In this document: positions 1-11,822 of the stretch, in pieces
Numbering within the stretch: position 1 is the first letter of the stretch
Layout of the letters: each line of letters begins with the position of its first letter
Assembly: GCA_949130495.1 (NCBI GenBank)
Contig: OX422207.1
Location: forward strand, 838,245,573-838,309,572
Source: Sambucus nigra
Lineage: Eukaryota; Streptophyta; Magnoliopsida; Dipsacales; Adoxaceae
Reading direction: 5' to 3'
DNA length: 64,000 nucleotides
The notes under the pieces: model-generated
Databases searched by the model: none
Seen by the model: the letters and a program-made list of their open reading frames with translations, nothing else
What the model was told of the DNA's origin: nothing
Program-made: the position numbers and the translations under genes

Positions 1-1015
1 TTCTTGACGAATATAAACTATTAGTTTTCTAATCAAGTATCCTAAATTACTTTATGTGACAACCTTTTTCTTTGAGAAAAAACAAGGTTTATGGGAGTGA
101 AATTTTTTGAAGTAAAATTGGTTTTAGATAAAAAAAAAAAAATTGGGCCATTTACTATTAAGTCCCTTGTTAATAATTTTTAGATTTTTAAGAATAATTT
201 ACTATTAGGTCCACTTGATATTACATTAGCGTGGACTTTTACAAGAACAGAATTAGTGAACCTAAGTATTTAAAATTTTGGGAATATCATTTTGCGTTTA
301 AAATTTGTTTGTGAGGGACCTGAGAGTTCTTTGGTAATTTTATATATTGATTTGTGAGTGAAACTCTATCATGGTGCTTGTGATTTGAACTTATGAGTTT
401 TTTGAGTATGTTTGAAAGGATCAATTTGGGGATTTGGATATTTTATATTTCGTGTAAACCACCCCCTAAAGTTGGGTGGTTAAATTGGAAGTCACCCTAG
501 TTTTTGGAATGTGATGAAAGTGGGGCGTGTAAAAAAAATAATTGGGTTAATATAATATTACCCTTTAAAAATGTAGGTCATTAAATGACGAAGTTAGAAA
601 AAAGACCTTTCTAAACATTGATTATCTGGAAAGGAAGATGACGAGAGCATTTGGAAGGCCTTCCTCATTTGTGAGTCGTTATCAAAATATACCATCGAGA
701 TTAATCCATATTACACCAACCAATCACAAAAAAAAAAACAAATAACACCATGTGATTTATGAAATCAAACACAACAATAAACCTTATATCTTAGGAATTA
801 ATAAGTTTTGGACATTATGAGAATATCCTAAAAAGTCTGGCATATATTGTCAATCATTTTGAGGTACTTCCCCCACCAGCGTTCTTGTTTAAAATACCGA
901 ATCAAGAGACGATTCAATTCCCACATACATGACAATTTTCATTGTTTTGGATATAGAACTTATAAGATAATATACCGATAATCAATCTTATTCTGGGTGA
1001 ATATCTAACCGTAAG
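1..1015. repeat. Dispersed repeat R1, copy 1
   Basis: Non-coding AT-rich sequence that aligns along nearly its whole length with 17,165-18,168, and in part with 14,990-15,245. Shared landmarks in the same order include the run around CAAGGTTTATGGGAGT, the AATAATTTTTAGAT block, a GTGAGGGACC/AAGGGACC block and the CACC(A)CCGTTCTTGTTTAAAA block near 878. It begins at or before the window edge. No LTR ends, TIRs or coding domain are visible, so the class is unknown. Confidence 0.75.
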
Positions 1016-1348
1016 TAATAGACCTTGCGACTGGCCGTCAAACTATTTGCAATTTCATTATGGGATAAGAATCGCATCCTCTACTCTCAATCATTTTTTG
1101 GCTTCCATTACTCCATCAACCCCAATACACGACATATTTTGATAAGAATGAAATTCCTTCAACCCATCCAACAGCGAAGAAAGGTTTCCATTAAATCCTT
1201 TTACCTAAACTAATGAATGAATCTCCTCTTTTATAGTTAAATGAACACACTCAATAAATTCAAGTACTAGTGGTTTGACACCAATATCTCATTCTAAATA
1301 TATGAATAACATCTTGTGTGAACTAAGAGCTCAGGTGATAATTTTTGT

Positions 1349-1690
1349 GCTCTGATACCCATTTTTTAGGTAGCCTCCAATCAACGATGCTCGTGGATAT
1401 TGTCAGGTTATAATGGTAATGACAGATAAGCACATAAAGATGTAAACAAGAGAGACACAATGAGATATATGTAGTTTACCAACTTGGTTGCATCCATAGA
1501 CGAGGCTAATTCCACTATATTTAAAAAAATTATTAAAGATAAATTAAAATGATAAATCACACAATATTTGCACTTATATCCAAATATTGGATAAACATTG
1601 CACACCCCTTCTCTACCGAAGTGAATACAAGTTATAAGCCTAGAACCCTTTCAATATCTTTCCCTAGAGTGTTTCTCAAGTATTTTCAAT
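1349..1690 (-). mobile_element. LTR-retroelement remnant: primer-site and U5/R-like end
   Basis: Read on the - strand, the sequence has the layout of a plant Copia R-U5 region (a short block like the common cytosine-poor LTR leader, then a GTGTCTCTCTTGTTT block). It is followed by GGGTATCAGAGC at 1,349-1,360, one mismatch from the initiator-Met tRNA primer site. No second LTR or coding region is recognised next to it. The outer boundary is a guess. Confidence 0.4.
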
Positions 1691-3124
1691 GTACCTAATT
1701 TGGTGTATCCCACTCCCATATAAGCTTGTGTGGAATCAATCATACATTATACCTTCAGTACATTTACTACACATAAAATACTCGCACTCACATCCTTCTT
1801 ATACCTATAAGAAATACCCATGGGTGAGAGAAAAAAAGTCTTCACCTTTCACCCTAAACCCTCTCTCTGTCTCTCTCTCCCTCACTAAATTGAGTAAACA
1901 TTGACTTAGTGTTCATAGACTCAAAAGGATAATTCATACGCGTAACACATTTGTGGAAAAAATTCCAAATTACCTCTGCTGCAAAACCCATTTTACAAAA
2001 ATTTAGACATGTTTGTTGCAGTGAACGAAGCCCTTCTTCGTTTGCGCCTATCACTTCAGAAACCCTGCCCCTATGTACTACCTGCTTTGCCGAGGAAAAT
2101 TTCCCCTTTGATGTAGTGAAGCACAACCTTCATCGATCATATCATAGGACATAAACATGGATTTGGGGTCTTCGAGCAAAAACTCCATGATTTTCTTTCC
2201 ATATTCTTTTAACTTTTACATTTGACTTTTATAACGAGTTATAAATTCTCGTACAATTGACTAAAATATAAAAGCATGTTAAAACAATTCGATAAGAAAA
2301 CGCTGTGACGATAAATTGAGCGTAAGCAAAGTCTATGTTTTGAGGGAAGTCTCTCTCTCTCTCTCTCTCCCTCTATTCTAATTCTCTATTCATTTTTTAT
2401 TTTATCTCTATCTCTCTAAAGTGTATTTGTAAACTAACATTATTTACTAGTCATATTTTTTAGTGATGCGATAATGCATTTTTAATGTTTGACTAACTAA
2501 TTCGTTGAAGACATATAAGTGCGTCGTTTAAACCGTGCTAACAAATACTTTGAACGATTAATTATTTCTCTCAAGTCTCAAGTTCCATAAAATTTTTCTC
2601 CCTCAACTTGTTGTTGCCATAAACTTTTATTGCAAATGGGTAGGAGTGGGTGATTTTGATAACATTCTCTAATTGTGTGTGTGTGTGAGAGAGAGAGGGA
2701 TAGAGGTAATGTATTGTGTTTACAAAACTTTTAAGACACGAATGACTTTAATTAAAGTGTGATATGTTATATCATCACAATATTTTGTTATTTTATAGTA
2801 AATATAATATGATGGACAATAAATTTATCGTAATGGTGTGGGTCTATGGGTCGGGTTGGTCGTTATGTGACCTCTTTTAATATCGTTTCATATTGTATTA
2901 CACCATTATTTTCTAACATTTATTTAAGTAATTTTGGTTTAGTATGGTATTTTTTGTTTCATTTTTCTTATTTTTTAACCTATTTACTTTTGTATTATTA
3001 ATTTTTTGATATTTGCAAATTTGAAATGCAATAAAAAAAACTAACACATGACTATCCAATAACGCGTAAATGAATATCATGAATTCTATTTAATTTAAAA
3101 AGTACTAAATATTATGTTTAAAAA
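1691..3124. other. Intergenic stretch, no gene recognised
   Basis: AT-rich DNA with a (CT)n run near 2,349-2,370 and a (GT)n/(GA)n run near 2,676-2,698. Short open frames on both strands have no recognisable domain and lie in low-complexity sequence. Confidence 0.6.
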
Positions 3125-4103
3125 TGTAAGGACATAACTTTATAAATGTCCGTGGTAGAATCTAGGAATATTCTGTATTCTCCTAGATCACAGTTTGTAC
3201 CGCTACATTCGGCATGTCAACACGATCAACCTTGACGGCCTTGATCCGAATTCAATGCATCCATTATCTTCATGTGCATCATGCTGCATGCGACGTGCTG
3301 CTCAGCTCATTCCCACTACTTCACTACGCATTATCGGTAAAATGTTTTATTGGAGCTTTAATATTTGGGGAATTTTTCAAAAATTATTTTTGAAGTCTGG
3401 ATTAATTTTTTATCAAAAGCAGAATTTTTTTAAGTGTAGAAGCGAAGTGCCTTGAACGAAGAGCTCGCTCAAACAACTTTGAATGTCATTCACGCGAGAT
3501 AGGCATGTCGCGCGATCTCGTTCTAACGACTTCTTTCCTTCGCTCGAGCGACATGGCTATCTCGTTCGAACGAGCCACCGCCTCGATCTTCATATAAATA
3601 TCCGTTCACCTTCTACACATTTTTCAAGTCTTTCTGCAATCTCAAAATTCTGCGAAAACTGTCCAGAATAAGACTTCATCTTTTTATGGTTTTCTAAACC
3701 TTTTTGATTCACAAAACCATTCCCATATATGTGTGTGAATCTTTAAACCTTCAAGAGGATCTTTTACTCATCTGGAGTAATTTGTGAGGAAGCCGTTCTC
3801 TTCTTCATTGCTGCCCTACTAGAAAGGGATAGTACCAGTCGCCGACAACAGAACCGACACCCGAGGGTATTTCTGTGTCACATATATTCATTGTAATCTG
3901 TGTAAGCCGCTCTCTTACAAAATTATAGTGAAAATAAAAGGTTTTGCCACTTTGAGGGATTTTTCCTCATTTGTGTGTGTTTGATTGTTCTTGCTTGATT
4001 TTATCATCATCAATCACACCTAGATGCATGTGTAGGACTTAATTGATAAAAACTGAATTTAATTAAATAACTTTCGTATTTGAACGCAAGCGCACTCTGC
4101 TCA
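3125..4103 (+). repeat. 5' LTR of the Copia element
   Basis: Starts TGTAAGGACATAA and is matched along its length by 10,847-11,822. The end is set by GCTCA just before the primer site. Relative to the 3' copy it lacks about nine bases after the first TTTGTA and has an extra stretch near 3,431-3,452. U3 contains a cluster of TCG(T/C)TCGAACGA-like palindromes at 3,460-3,575 just upstream of a TATA box. Confidence 0.92.
3590..3603 (+). promoter_or_regulatory. TATA box in the Copia 5' LTR
   Basis: TCATATAAATATCC, repeated as CGTATAAATATTCG in the 3' LTR, sits about 510 bp before the LTR end, directly after the palindromic CGTTCGAACGAG block. Position and sequence fit an LTR core promoter. The start of transcription is not determined. 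Confidence 0.6.
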
Positions 4104-4106
4104 AAT

Positions 4107-4118
4107 TGGTATCAGAGA
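4107..4118 (+). other. Primer-binding site, initiator Met tRNA
   Basis: TGGTATCAGAGA lies three bases after the 5' LTR end and matches 11 of 12 bases of the usual plant iMet site TGGTATCAGAGC. Confidence 0.9.
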
Positions 4119-4210
4119 CAGTTACACAATTTTACCATGTAATTTTCCGCAAAGATTTCTAAGATATCAATTTTCTGAAAAATTGATTTTTGAAAACGAG
4201 TGTGTACATA

Positions 4211-6133
4211 ATGGAGAAGTTATATAATAAAATGCCAGTTTTTGACGGGACAAACTATGCATATTAGAAGGCCCGCATGAGATCTGCATTAAAAGAAATT
4301 GATGAACGTGTCTGGATTTTGATTGAAAGAGGGTGGACACCTCCCTCCGTCACTCTTGAAAACGTGATAATTTTAAAACCTGTCGCTACATGGACTGAAG
4401 AAGAGATTAAATGGTCATCTTTTAATTCTAAGGGTTTAAGTGCCATTTATGGGTCTGTCACACCTGATGAGTTCAAACGCATAATGACGTGCACCGCGTC
4501 AAAAGAGGCATGGGATGTTTTGCAACTTACCCATGAAGGTACTAATGTTGTGAAAGAGTCGAAACTGCAAAATTTAACAACTCAAGTTGAAACAATCACC
4601 ATGCTTGAAACTGAATGTTTTGATGAATTTTATGCTAGACTGTTTGATATTATTAACACTAACTTTAATCTTGGTGAACACATTCCTAATGCTAGAGTTG
4701 TTAAAAAGATTCTTAGATCACTACCTAAGCGTTTTATCCCTAAAGACAATGTGTTAAATTCGATGGGTAATTTAAATACGCTTAAATTGGAAAAACTTGT
4801 AGGAGACATGCAAACGTATGAAATTGATATGTTTCCTAAATCTGTCAAGCCTAAAGATAAGGGAATTGCACTTAATGCCCAGGAAAGAAAGAGTTAGGGG
4901 TCGACAAGAAAGAGGGGAGAGTCATCTAGAAAAAGAGAGACAGATACGTCAGATTCTGAGTGTCATTTTGACTTAGATGATTTGGCCCTATTTGCTATAA
5001 ATTTCAAGAGAATTCTCAAACTCAAGAAAAATGGAAATTTTAAAGATAAAAAGAAATTTGAGAAAAATAAGTTTGAAAAGAAAAATGAAAAAGATTTTAA
5101 AGATCCTCCTAAGAAAGAAAGTGAGAGATGCTTTGAGTGCGACAGTAGGGGTCATAGAGCTTTTGAGTGTGATACTAGGCTGAATAGAGAAAAGGGCAAA
5201 GTTGTCCTTAATGCTACCCTTAGTGACGACAGTGGGGTCGAGTCGGTGGATTCTAGAGATGAGTCACCGCATGAGTGTAACTTCATCGCATTCATGGCTA
5301 GTCATGTGAGTACTTATAGTTCTTCTCACGATGATGAGGATGCTGCTTCACAGTGACACCTCGACAGTGAGAGCGATGTGAGTGAGGGGGAGGATGACAC
5401 AAGTGAGAGCGAGAGTGGTCTTCAACGCGCCTACGCCGAACTTTGTTCTGAGTCATTTAAAACTAAAAAGCGTAACAAAGCGTTAGTTCTTAGGATCACC
5501 GCGTTAGAGGATGATTTAAGAAAAGCGAGAGAGAGAGAGAGTCCTCCACTTGGACTACCTTAAGAGAGAGAGCCTGCCTATGTTAAGAAAGAGAGTTTGT
5601 TTAGAGAGAGAGAAAGTTATTTTGAAAAAGAGAGAGGGGATTTGACTAAACAAGTGGCTAGTCTTACGAGTGAGCTCCATTCCTCCGTGGAGACTCGGAA
5701 GAAACTTAAAGCCCTTGTAGCCCAGCTTACTCATGATCTTGAGAGAGCACGGTAAGTCAAGGTTCAAATCGAGGACAGATCTGGGAAGATGGGAAAGATG
5801 CTCCTCGGCCCCGCTTTAAGTTTTTGTGATAGGCAGGGAATAGATTATGATGGTGCTTCCACGTCCCAAATTGCATCTGGACCTGTTCCTGAATTTACTA
5901 TGACTCCTTATGGCCATCGTCAAAAACCTCGAAGGATAATTCGACCAAGAAAAGCAAACCATGGTCCGCCTCTGACTGTGTTCTTTTGTACATGTTGCAA
6001 AAGAAAAGGCCACCTCAGGGAGTTTTTCTATATTATGGGTCGGACATGACGTACTACTTCTCCACCACAGCATACTGATGATTTTACCAATCTGAGAGAG
6101 AGAGTTGAGTTTTTAGCTGCCACATCATAGAGT
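4211..6133 (+). pseudogene. gag: Copia gag, broken by stops
   Basis: Structural protein of the virus-like particle. The frame opens with ATG at 4,211 (MEKLYNKMPVFDGTNY, the usual start of plant Copia gag) and hits TAG at 4,264 where the family has Trp. It stays in frame 2 with further stops near 4,895, 5,354, 5,561, 5,753, 6,047 and 6,127. Visible parts: the retrotransposon gag core (4,277-4,860), a lysine-rich linker, a CCHC knuckle CFECDSRGHRAFEC near 5,130, an acidic and coiled-coil segment (5,378-5,560), and a second knuckle near 5,990 (CTCCKRKGHLREFF) that has lost its last Cys. Two knuckles and a long coiled C-terminus are typical of SIRE-type gag. It cannot make a full protein. Confidence 0.88.
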
Positions 6134-7957
6134 TTGATGGAGGAATTCCGACGGATGTCTTTACCGTTAGTGAATGCTTCTCACATTCCGGCTAAAACCA
6201 ACAACAATAAAGGTAAACAAAAGGTCATCACTTTTTGGGTACCTAAGAAAGATAAAAAGGCCTTTGTTGTTCATGTCGCTCTCAAAGAACATAATACCTC
6301 ACAGTGGTATTTTGATAGTGGGTGCTCCAGACATATGACAGGTGATGCCTCATTTTTTACATCTATTGAGGATTATCAGGATGGCAGAGTCACCTTTGGA
6401 GATGGGAGCAAGTCTAGCATTGTAGGACGTGGTATTATAAAGTTACCAGGATTTCCTAAGCTAGAAAATGTTTTGTACGTCAAAGGTTTGAAAGCAAACC
6501 TTCTCAGCATTAGCCAGCTGTGCGACGCTGACTTTGCCGTAAAGTTTGAGCGGGACGCCTGTAATGTCTATAATCAAGCCGGTAAATTTTTAGTGCGAGG
6601 GGTGAGGACAAAGGATAATTTCTATGGGACTGAGCCCACATCCTCACTTGTCTGCAACAGTGCCACGATCACTCATATGGATCTGTGGCACCAACGTCTA
6701 AGTCACGTGAACATTAGAGATTTATTTCATTTAGCTGAAAAGGACCTAGTACGTGGCTTACCATCACTTGGAAATCCAACTTCGACGGTTTGTGGACCCT
6801 GTCAGTTGGGAAAACAAATTCGTAGCCTCCATAGGAAGTTCCATTCCATTACTACCTCTCGTGTACTTGAGCTAATTCACATGGATCTTATGGGTCCTAC
6901 TCGTACTAAGAGTCTGGGTGGTAAGAGGTATATCCTCGTGGTGGTGGATAATTTCTCCAGATACTCAATTGTAGGTTTCTTGAGGGAGAAATCCGATGCT
7001 GTGGAGATTTTAACGACTATGTACCTTGTCCTGCAAAATCAACACGGAGTCACTATTAACAGGATACGTAGTGACAACGACACTGAATTTAAGGAAGCAA
7101 AAGTAGATCTTTACTGTGATAGCATTGGGATCAAACATGAGTTTTCTGCTATGAAGACTCCTCGATAAAATGGGATTGTTGAGAGAAAAAATAGGACGAT
7201 CCAGGAAATGGCTAGATCTATGCCTCTAGGTCGTAAGGTTTCTAGGAGATTTTGGGCAGAGGCAGTGTCTATTGCATGCCACATGGTGAATAGGGTTTAC
7301 CTGCGTCTACACACTCTTAAGACGCCTTATGAATTGTGGCCTGCCAAGAAACCCAACCTTGCATATTTCCGTATTTTTGGGAGTAAATGCTATATCTTAC
7401 GGGATAGAGAGAAATTAGGAAAGTTTGACTCCCGAAGCGACGAGGGAATACTGTTAGGATATTCATCGAATAGTAGAGCGTACCGAGTTTTTAACCTGAA
7501 GAGCTCTAAGGTTATGGAGTCAATAAACTTCACCGTGCAAGATGACGAACCTTCGACGTTTATTGATTCTAGCCTTCAGTGTGAGGATGAGGATGTTTCT
7601 GGAAGTAATTTACTTGTACCTCACCCACACTCTGTGGACCCTACTCCCGTGTTAGGGGACACACCTGCTTGGGTTCGCAAGAGTCATGACCCTTCTGCCA
7701 TTGTTGGTGATCCCACTCTAGGGGTCAAGACTCGTGCTCAGCTCGAGAACGTTGTTAGACATTTTTACTACACGTCCAAAGTCCAGCCCAAGAATCACAA
7801 AGAAGCACTCAAGGATAAATACTGGATATCTTCTATGCAGGATGAGTTGCTTCAGTTTAAAAAGAATAATGTCTGGGAACTTTTCCCCCCACCTAGTGAG
7901 ACTAATGTGATAGTACCATATGGATTTTTAATAATAAAATGGATGAAAATAGTACCA
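6134..7957 (+). pseudogene. pol: Copia pol: protease and integrase
   Basis: Continues in the gag frame. The aspartic protease active site is visible as FDSGCSRHMTG at ~6,310. The GAG-pre-integrase segment has the zinc motif pieces HQRLSHVN and CGPCQLGK (6,690-6,815). The integrase core follows with its first Asp in HMDLMGPT (~6,880), its second in SDNDTEF (~7,073) and its Glu in NGIVERKN (~7,172). A stop at 7,166 replaces the Gln just before that Glu motif. The C-terminal integrase region (AYFRIFGSKCY, LGYSSNSRAYRV) runs to ~7,520. The frame ends at a shift near 7,935, where the next domain continues in frame 1. Confidence 0.92.
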
Positions 7958-9309
7958 TAATCATAAATAAGGCTAGGTTGGTCCCTCAAGGCTACACACA
8001 GATAGAAGGTGTAGACTTTAGGGAGACATTTGCTCCTGTTGCGAGGCTTGAGCCCGTCCGCTTACTACTCGCAATCGCATGTCATCTGCGCTTCAAGTTA
8101 TATCAAATGGATGTCAAGAGTGCATTTCTAAATGGCACTCTACAGGAGGAGGTTTACGTGGAACAACCGAAAGGTTTTGAAAACCCTAAGCAACCTGAGC
8201 ACGTCTACTATCTGAGGAAAGCCTTTTATAGTTTAAAGCAACCACCCCGTGCTTGGTATGAGAGGTTTACTTCCTATCTCTTATCCCGTGGATTTAAGAG
8301 AGGGGGAGTTAATATGACGCTGTTCGTCAGGAGAGATGACGGTGCTATTTTGGTTGCCCAGGTCTATGTGGACGACATAGTCTTTGGATTCACGTGTTCC
8401 CAACATGCTCATCATTTTGAGGAGGAGATGAAAAGTGAGTTAGAGATGAGCATGGTTGGTGAGCTTACTTTCTTCATTGGTCTACAGGTTCGTCAGCTTG
8501 AGGATGGGATGTTCATCTCCTAATCTAAGTATGCTAGAGACCTAGTGAAGAAATTTGGGTTAGACTCCGCTAAACACGCACGTACACCTATGAGTACCAC
8601 TACCAAGCTTAGTAAGGACACTTCAGGCAAGGAAATAGAGCAAACCTTGTATCGGAGTATGATAGGTAGTCTTCTCTACTTGACTGCCAGTCGTCCTGAC
8701 ATCGCCTTTAGTGTTGGAGTCTGTGCGCGATATCAGGCATCCCTGAAAGAGTCACATTTACTTGCTCTAAAACGTATTATTAAATACGTGAGTGGGACTC
8801 TCTCATATGGTGTTTGGTATTCCTTTGATACCGATGATCGTTTATCCGCCTATTCGGATGCCGATTGGGCCGGGGATGTAGATGGTTGTAGGAGCACTTA
8901 TGGTGGGTGTTTATATTTTGGTTCTTCTCTTGTCTCCTGGCTGAGCAAGAAGCAAAACTCCATCTCTGTGTCCACCGCGGAGGCTGAGTACATCGCCGTC
9001 GGGAGTTGTTGCACGCAAGTCTTGTGGATGAAGCAAATGTTGTAGTATTATGGGATTCCACAAGACACCATGACTATTTTCTGTGATAACACGAGTGCAA
9101 TACACATATCCCATAATCCAGTCCAACATTCGCGCACAAAGTACATCAGGATACGCGAGCACTTTATACGTTAGTTAGTTGAGGAGAAAGTCGTATCCCT
9201 GAGTTTCGTACCCACTGACCGTCAGTTAACTGATATTTACACGAAACCTTTAGATGCCCTTAGATTTGAGAGTCTTAGGAAGTCTTTGGGGATTTGCACA
9301 GTTGACTGA
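7939..9309 (+). pseudogene. pol: Copia pol: reverse transcriptase and RNase H
   Basis: Frame 1 continuation of pol. The RT carries [29 protein letters not shown] and the catalytic YVDDIVFG box near 8,365, all intact. A TAA at 8,521 and a TAG at 9,043 interrupt it, and a further TAG follows near 9,172. RNase H shows AYSDADWAGD (first Asp), STAEAEYIA (Glu) and FCDNTSAI (Asp), then the usual Copia ending TDIYTKPLD and a terminal stop at 9,307-9,309. Catalytic residues are preserved while the frame is destroyed, so decay appears recent relative to domain erosion, or the copy was mobilised in trans before dying. Confidence 0.93.
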
Positions 9310-10832
9310 GGGGTTGGTCTATGTCTAGGATATGATGTTTTTTTATGTTCATATCATATGCTTCCTGTTTGTTTTATTTGTATTATTGCTTTGTTGTACA
9401 GCTATTTTTTTTTTAAATCCAAAAAGATTTTCGTTTTATAAAAAAATTGAGAAAAACTCAAAAATATTTTTGTATTTTATTTGCACCTTTTATGGATGAG
9501 CATTTAAGATAGCCGAGTCATAATTTCATTCCATTTTTCATATGACTGTTTGATAGAGATTTGAGACGCTACATCATTTAATCCATGTTCTTTATATTGT
9601 TTGGAGTCTTTGAGATGCGATTAGTGATATCTTCCTACATGTTTGACTCCTATCTCCTTTATTGCACACATGCACGGCTTTATTTGATTATTATACTTAT
9701 CTATCACATATTGGCTTGAGTGTTTCCATCTCAATTCTCTCTATACAACTAACAATATGCGATAAAACTTGACAAGATTGGAATGCATATAAAAATCGTT
9801 TTTGGTGAGACTGTGTGTTTATTTGAAAATGGGGAAGGGCTGCGAAAGGTACATTTAGCCTTTGCGATTTTAAGCCACCGTTAAAAAGGACCTAAAAAAT
9901 TAAGAAATTTTATTATCCGGGGTCCAAAGAGGTTAAAAGAGCCCGAAAAACAAATTAAAGGCAATAAAAAGCAATATATGCCAAATAAGGGCCATTAGGT
10001 TTCATCATCAATTCTCCAAAGTTTGAGAATTTAGAACGCCTCTATTCAAAATATATTTCTGAGGGAGTTTGGTTGCAGACTTTAAATGGGTTTGCACTTC
10101 CTTGAAAGTCCTGAAAAAGAATGAAATAGTTTTGGACGTTAATGGTGTGGAAATCACTTTGAGCTTTGATTTGTTGATTTGATTGAGTCAATGTCTCATA
10201 TTACCACCTTTTTACACCAAAGGAAGATTTTGAGTTCATTCGTTAGGAGTATCCGATATTCATCGTGCACATATGTCATGTTTGTATGCATTGATTTTTC
10301 TATCGAATTTGATCACACCCCTACATTTACGCTATCATCGACTTGGTTGTTTTGTGTTCTTTCATGGTGTGATTCTTTGTTGTATATTATGTGTGAAAAA
10401 TTTTGAAAAATACAAAAATAGCAGTTTATTCCCATGCGTCATTCTCCATGTGCATTCATTTATGCTTCTCATATTTGTCTATTTAGGGACATCATAAAAA
10501 GGGGGAGAAGAATTATGGGGGAGAATTGTTTTGGTGTTTGGTTGATTTATGAATGATCATCCTTAAGCTTAAATTGATCATTAATTTTTGCATATTATTA
10601 TATTTCAAATTGTTGCTTGTCACGGGTATTTGCTTTATCTCATGTGTGTAGGTACATCTTTGTTCATTATTGGTTTGCACACCCTGATTAGAAAAGCTTT
10701 GAAGTTTCTGAAGAGCTGAAGATTTGAAAGACATATCATTTAGTATTCTCAATTTGAAGGTTTAATGGGGATATTATCTTATATGTCATTTGATTGCATA
10801 ATTCGAATTTTTTATGTATGTACCGACATAGA
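9310..10832 (+). other. Copia 3' untranslated/spacer region
   Basis: 1.5 kb between the pol stop and the polypurine tract. SIRE-lineage elements can carry an env-like ORF here. I see only short open frames (the longest is 75-80 codons at 10,179-10,500), without a signal peptide plus coiled-coil layout that would support env. Called non-coding. Confidence 0.6.
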
Positions 10833-10846
10833 CATAGGGGGAGATT
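10833..10846 (+). other. Polypurine tract of the Copia element
   Basis: CATAGGGGGAGATT ends directly at the TG that starts the 3' LTR. The A/G-rich core AGGGGGAGA is the usual Copia plus-strand primer. Confidence 0.85.
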
Positions 10847-11822
10847 TGTAAGGACATAATTTTATAAATGTTCGTGGTAGAATCTAGGAATTTTATGTAT
10901 TCTCCTAGATCACAATTTGTATGTCTGATACCGCTACATTTGGCACTTCAACACGATTAACCTCGACGGTCTTTATTCGAATTCAATGCATCCATTATCT
11001 TCACGTGCATCATGCTACATGCGAAGTGCTGCTCAGCTCATTCCCACTACTCCACTACGGGTTATCGATAAAATGATTTATTGGAGCTTTAATATTTGCA
11101 TAAATATTTGGGAAATTTTTCAAAAATTATTTTTGAAGTCTGGATTAATTTTTTATCAAAAGCAGAATTTCCTTGAACGACGAGCTCGCTCAAACGACTT
11201 TGAATGTCGTTCGCGCGAGATAGGCATATCGCGCGATCTCATTCAAACGACTTATGTCCTTCGTTCGAACAACATGGCTATCTCGTTCGAACGAGTCACC
11301 GCCTCGATTTTCGTATAAATATTCGTTCACCTTCTACACATTTTTTAAGTCTTTCTGCAATCTCAAAATTCTGCGAAAATGGTCCAGAATAAGACTTCAT
11401 CTTTTTAAGGTTTTCTAAACCGTTTTGATTCACAAAACCATTCCGATATATGTGTGTGAATCTTTAAACCTTCAAGAGGATCTTTTACTCATCTGGAGTA
11501 ATTTGTGAGGAAGTCGTTATCTTTTTCATTGTTGCCCTACTTGAAAGGGATAATTTCAGCCGCCGACAATAGAACCGACACCCGAGGGTATTTCTGTCAC
11601 ATATTTTCATTGTAATCCGTGTAAGTCGTTCTCTTACAAAATTATAGTGAAAATAAAAGGTTTTTTCCCCTTTGGGGGATTTTTCCTCATTTGTGTGTGA
11701 TTGATTGTTCTTGCTTGATTTTATCATCATCAATCACACCTAGATGCATGTGTAGGACTTAATTGATAAAAACTAAATTTAATTAAATAACTTCCGTATT
11801 TGAACGCAAGCGCACTCTGCTA
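10847..11822 (+). repeat. 3' LTR of the Copia element
   Basis: Matches 3,125-4,103 end to end with many substitutions and several indels. It keeps the TATA-like GTATAAATATTCG (~11,311) and the CGTTCGAACGAG palindromes at 11,175-11,300. It ends GCTA where the 5' copy has GCTCA. Confidence 0.92.

Larger units (their letters stand above)
3125..11822 (+). mobile_element. Ty1/Copia LTR retrotransposon, SIRE-like, degenerate
   Basis: Complete element structure: ~979-bp 5' LTR, initiator-Met tRNA primer site, gag, then PR-INT-RT-RNase H (the Copia order), a 1.5-kb non-coding tail, a polypurine tract and a ~976-bp 3' LTR. The long gag with a coiled-coil-rich C-terminal half and two CCHC knuckles, the ~1-kb LTRs and the pol sequence point to the SIRE/Maximus lineage; this lineage call is inference. 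The polyprotein is one continuous frame (frame 2) broken by about ten in-frame stops, with one shift to frame 1 near 7.94 kb. The flanks are AAAAA (left) and AAAGA (right), an imperfect 5-bp target duplication. The LTRs differ by many substitutions and several indels, so the insertion is old and not autonomous. Confidence 0.95.

Noticed and set aside
1854..2154. Overlapping + and - frames at 1.85-2.15 kb as genes
   Set aside because: Both are under 91 codons, are mutual shadows, and lack recognisable domains or splice context.
10179..10500. Candidate env-like ORF in the Copia 3' region
   Set aside because: Short hydrophobic frames without a start context, glycosylation pattern or coiled coil; the frame is not conserved on either side.
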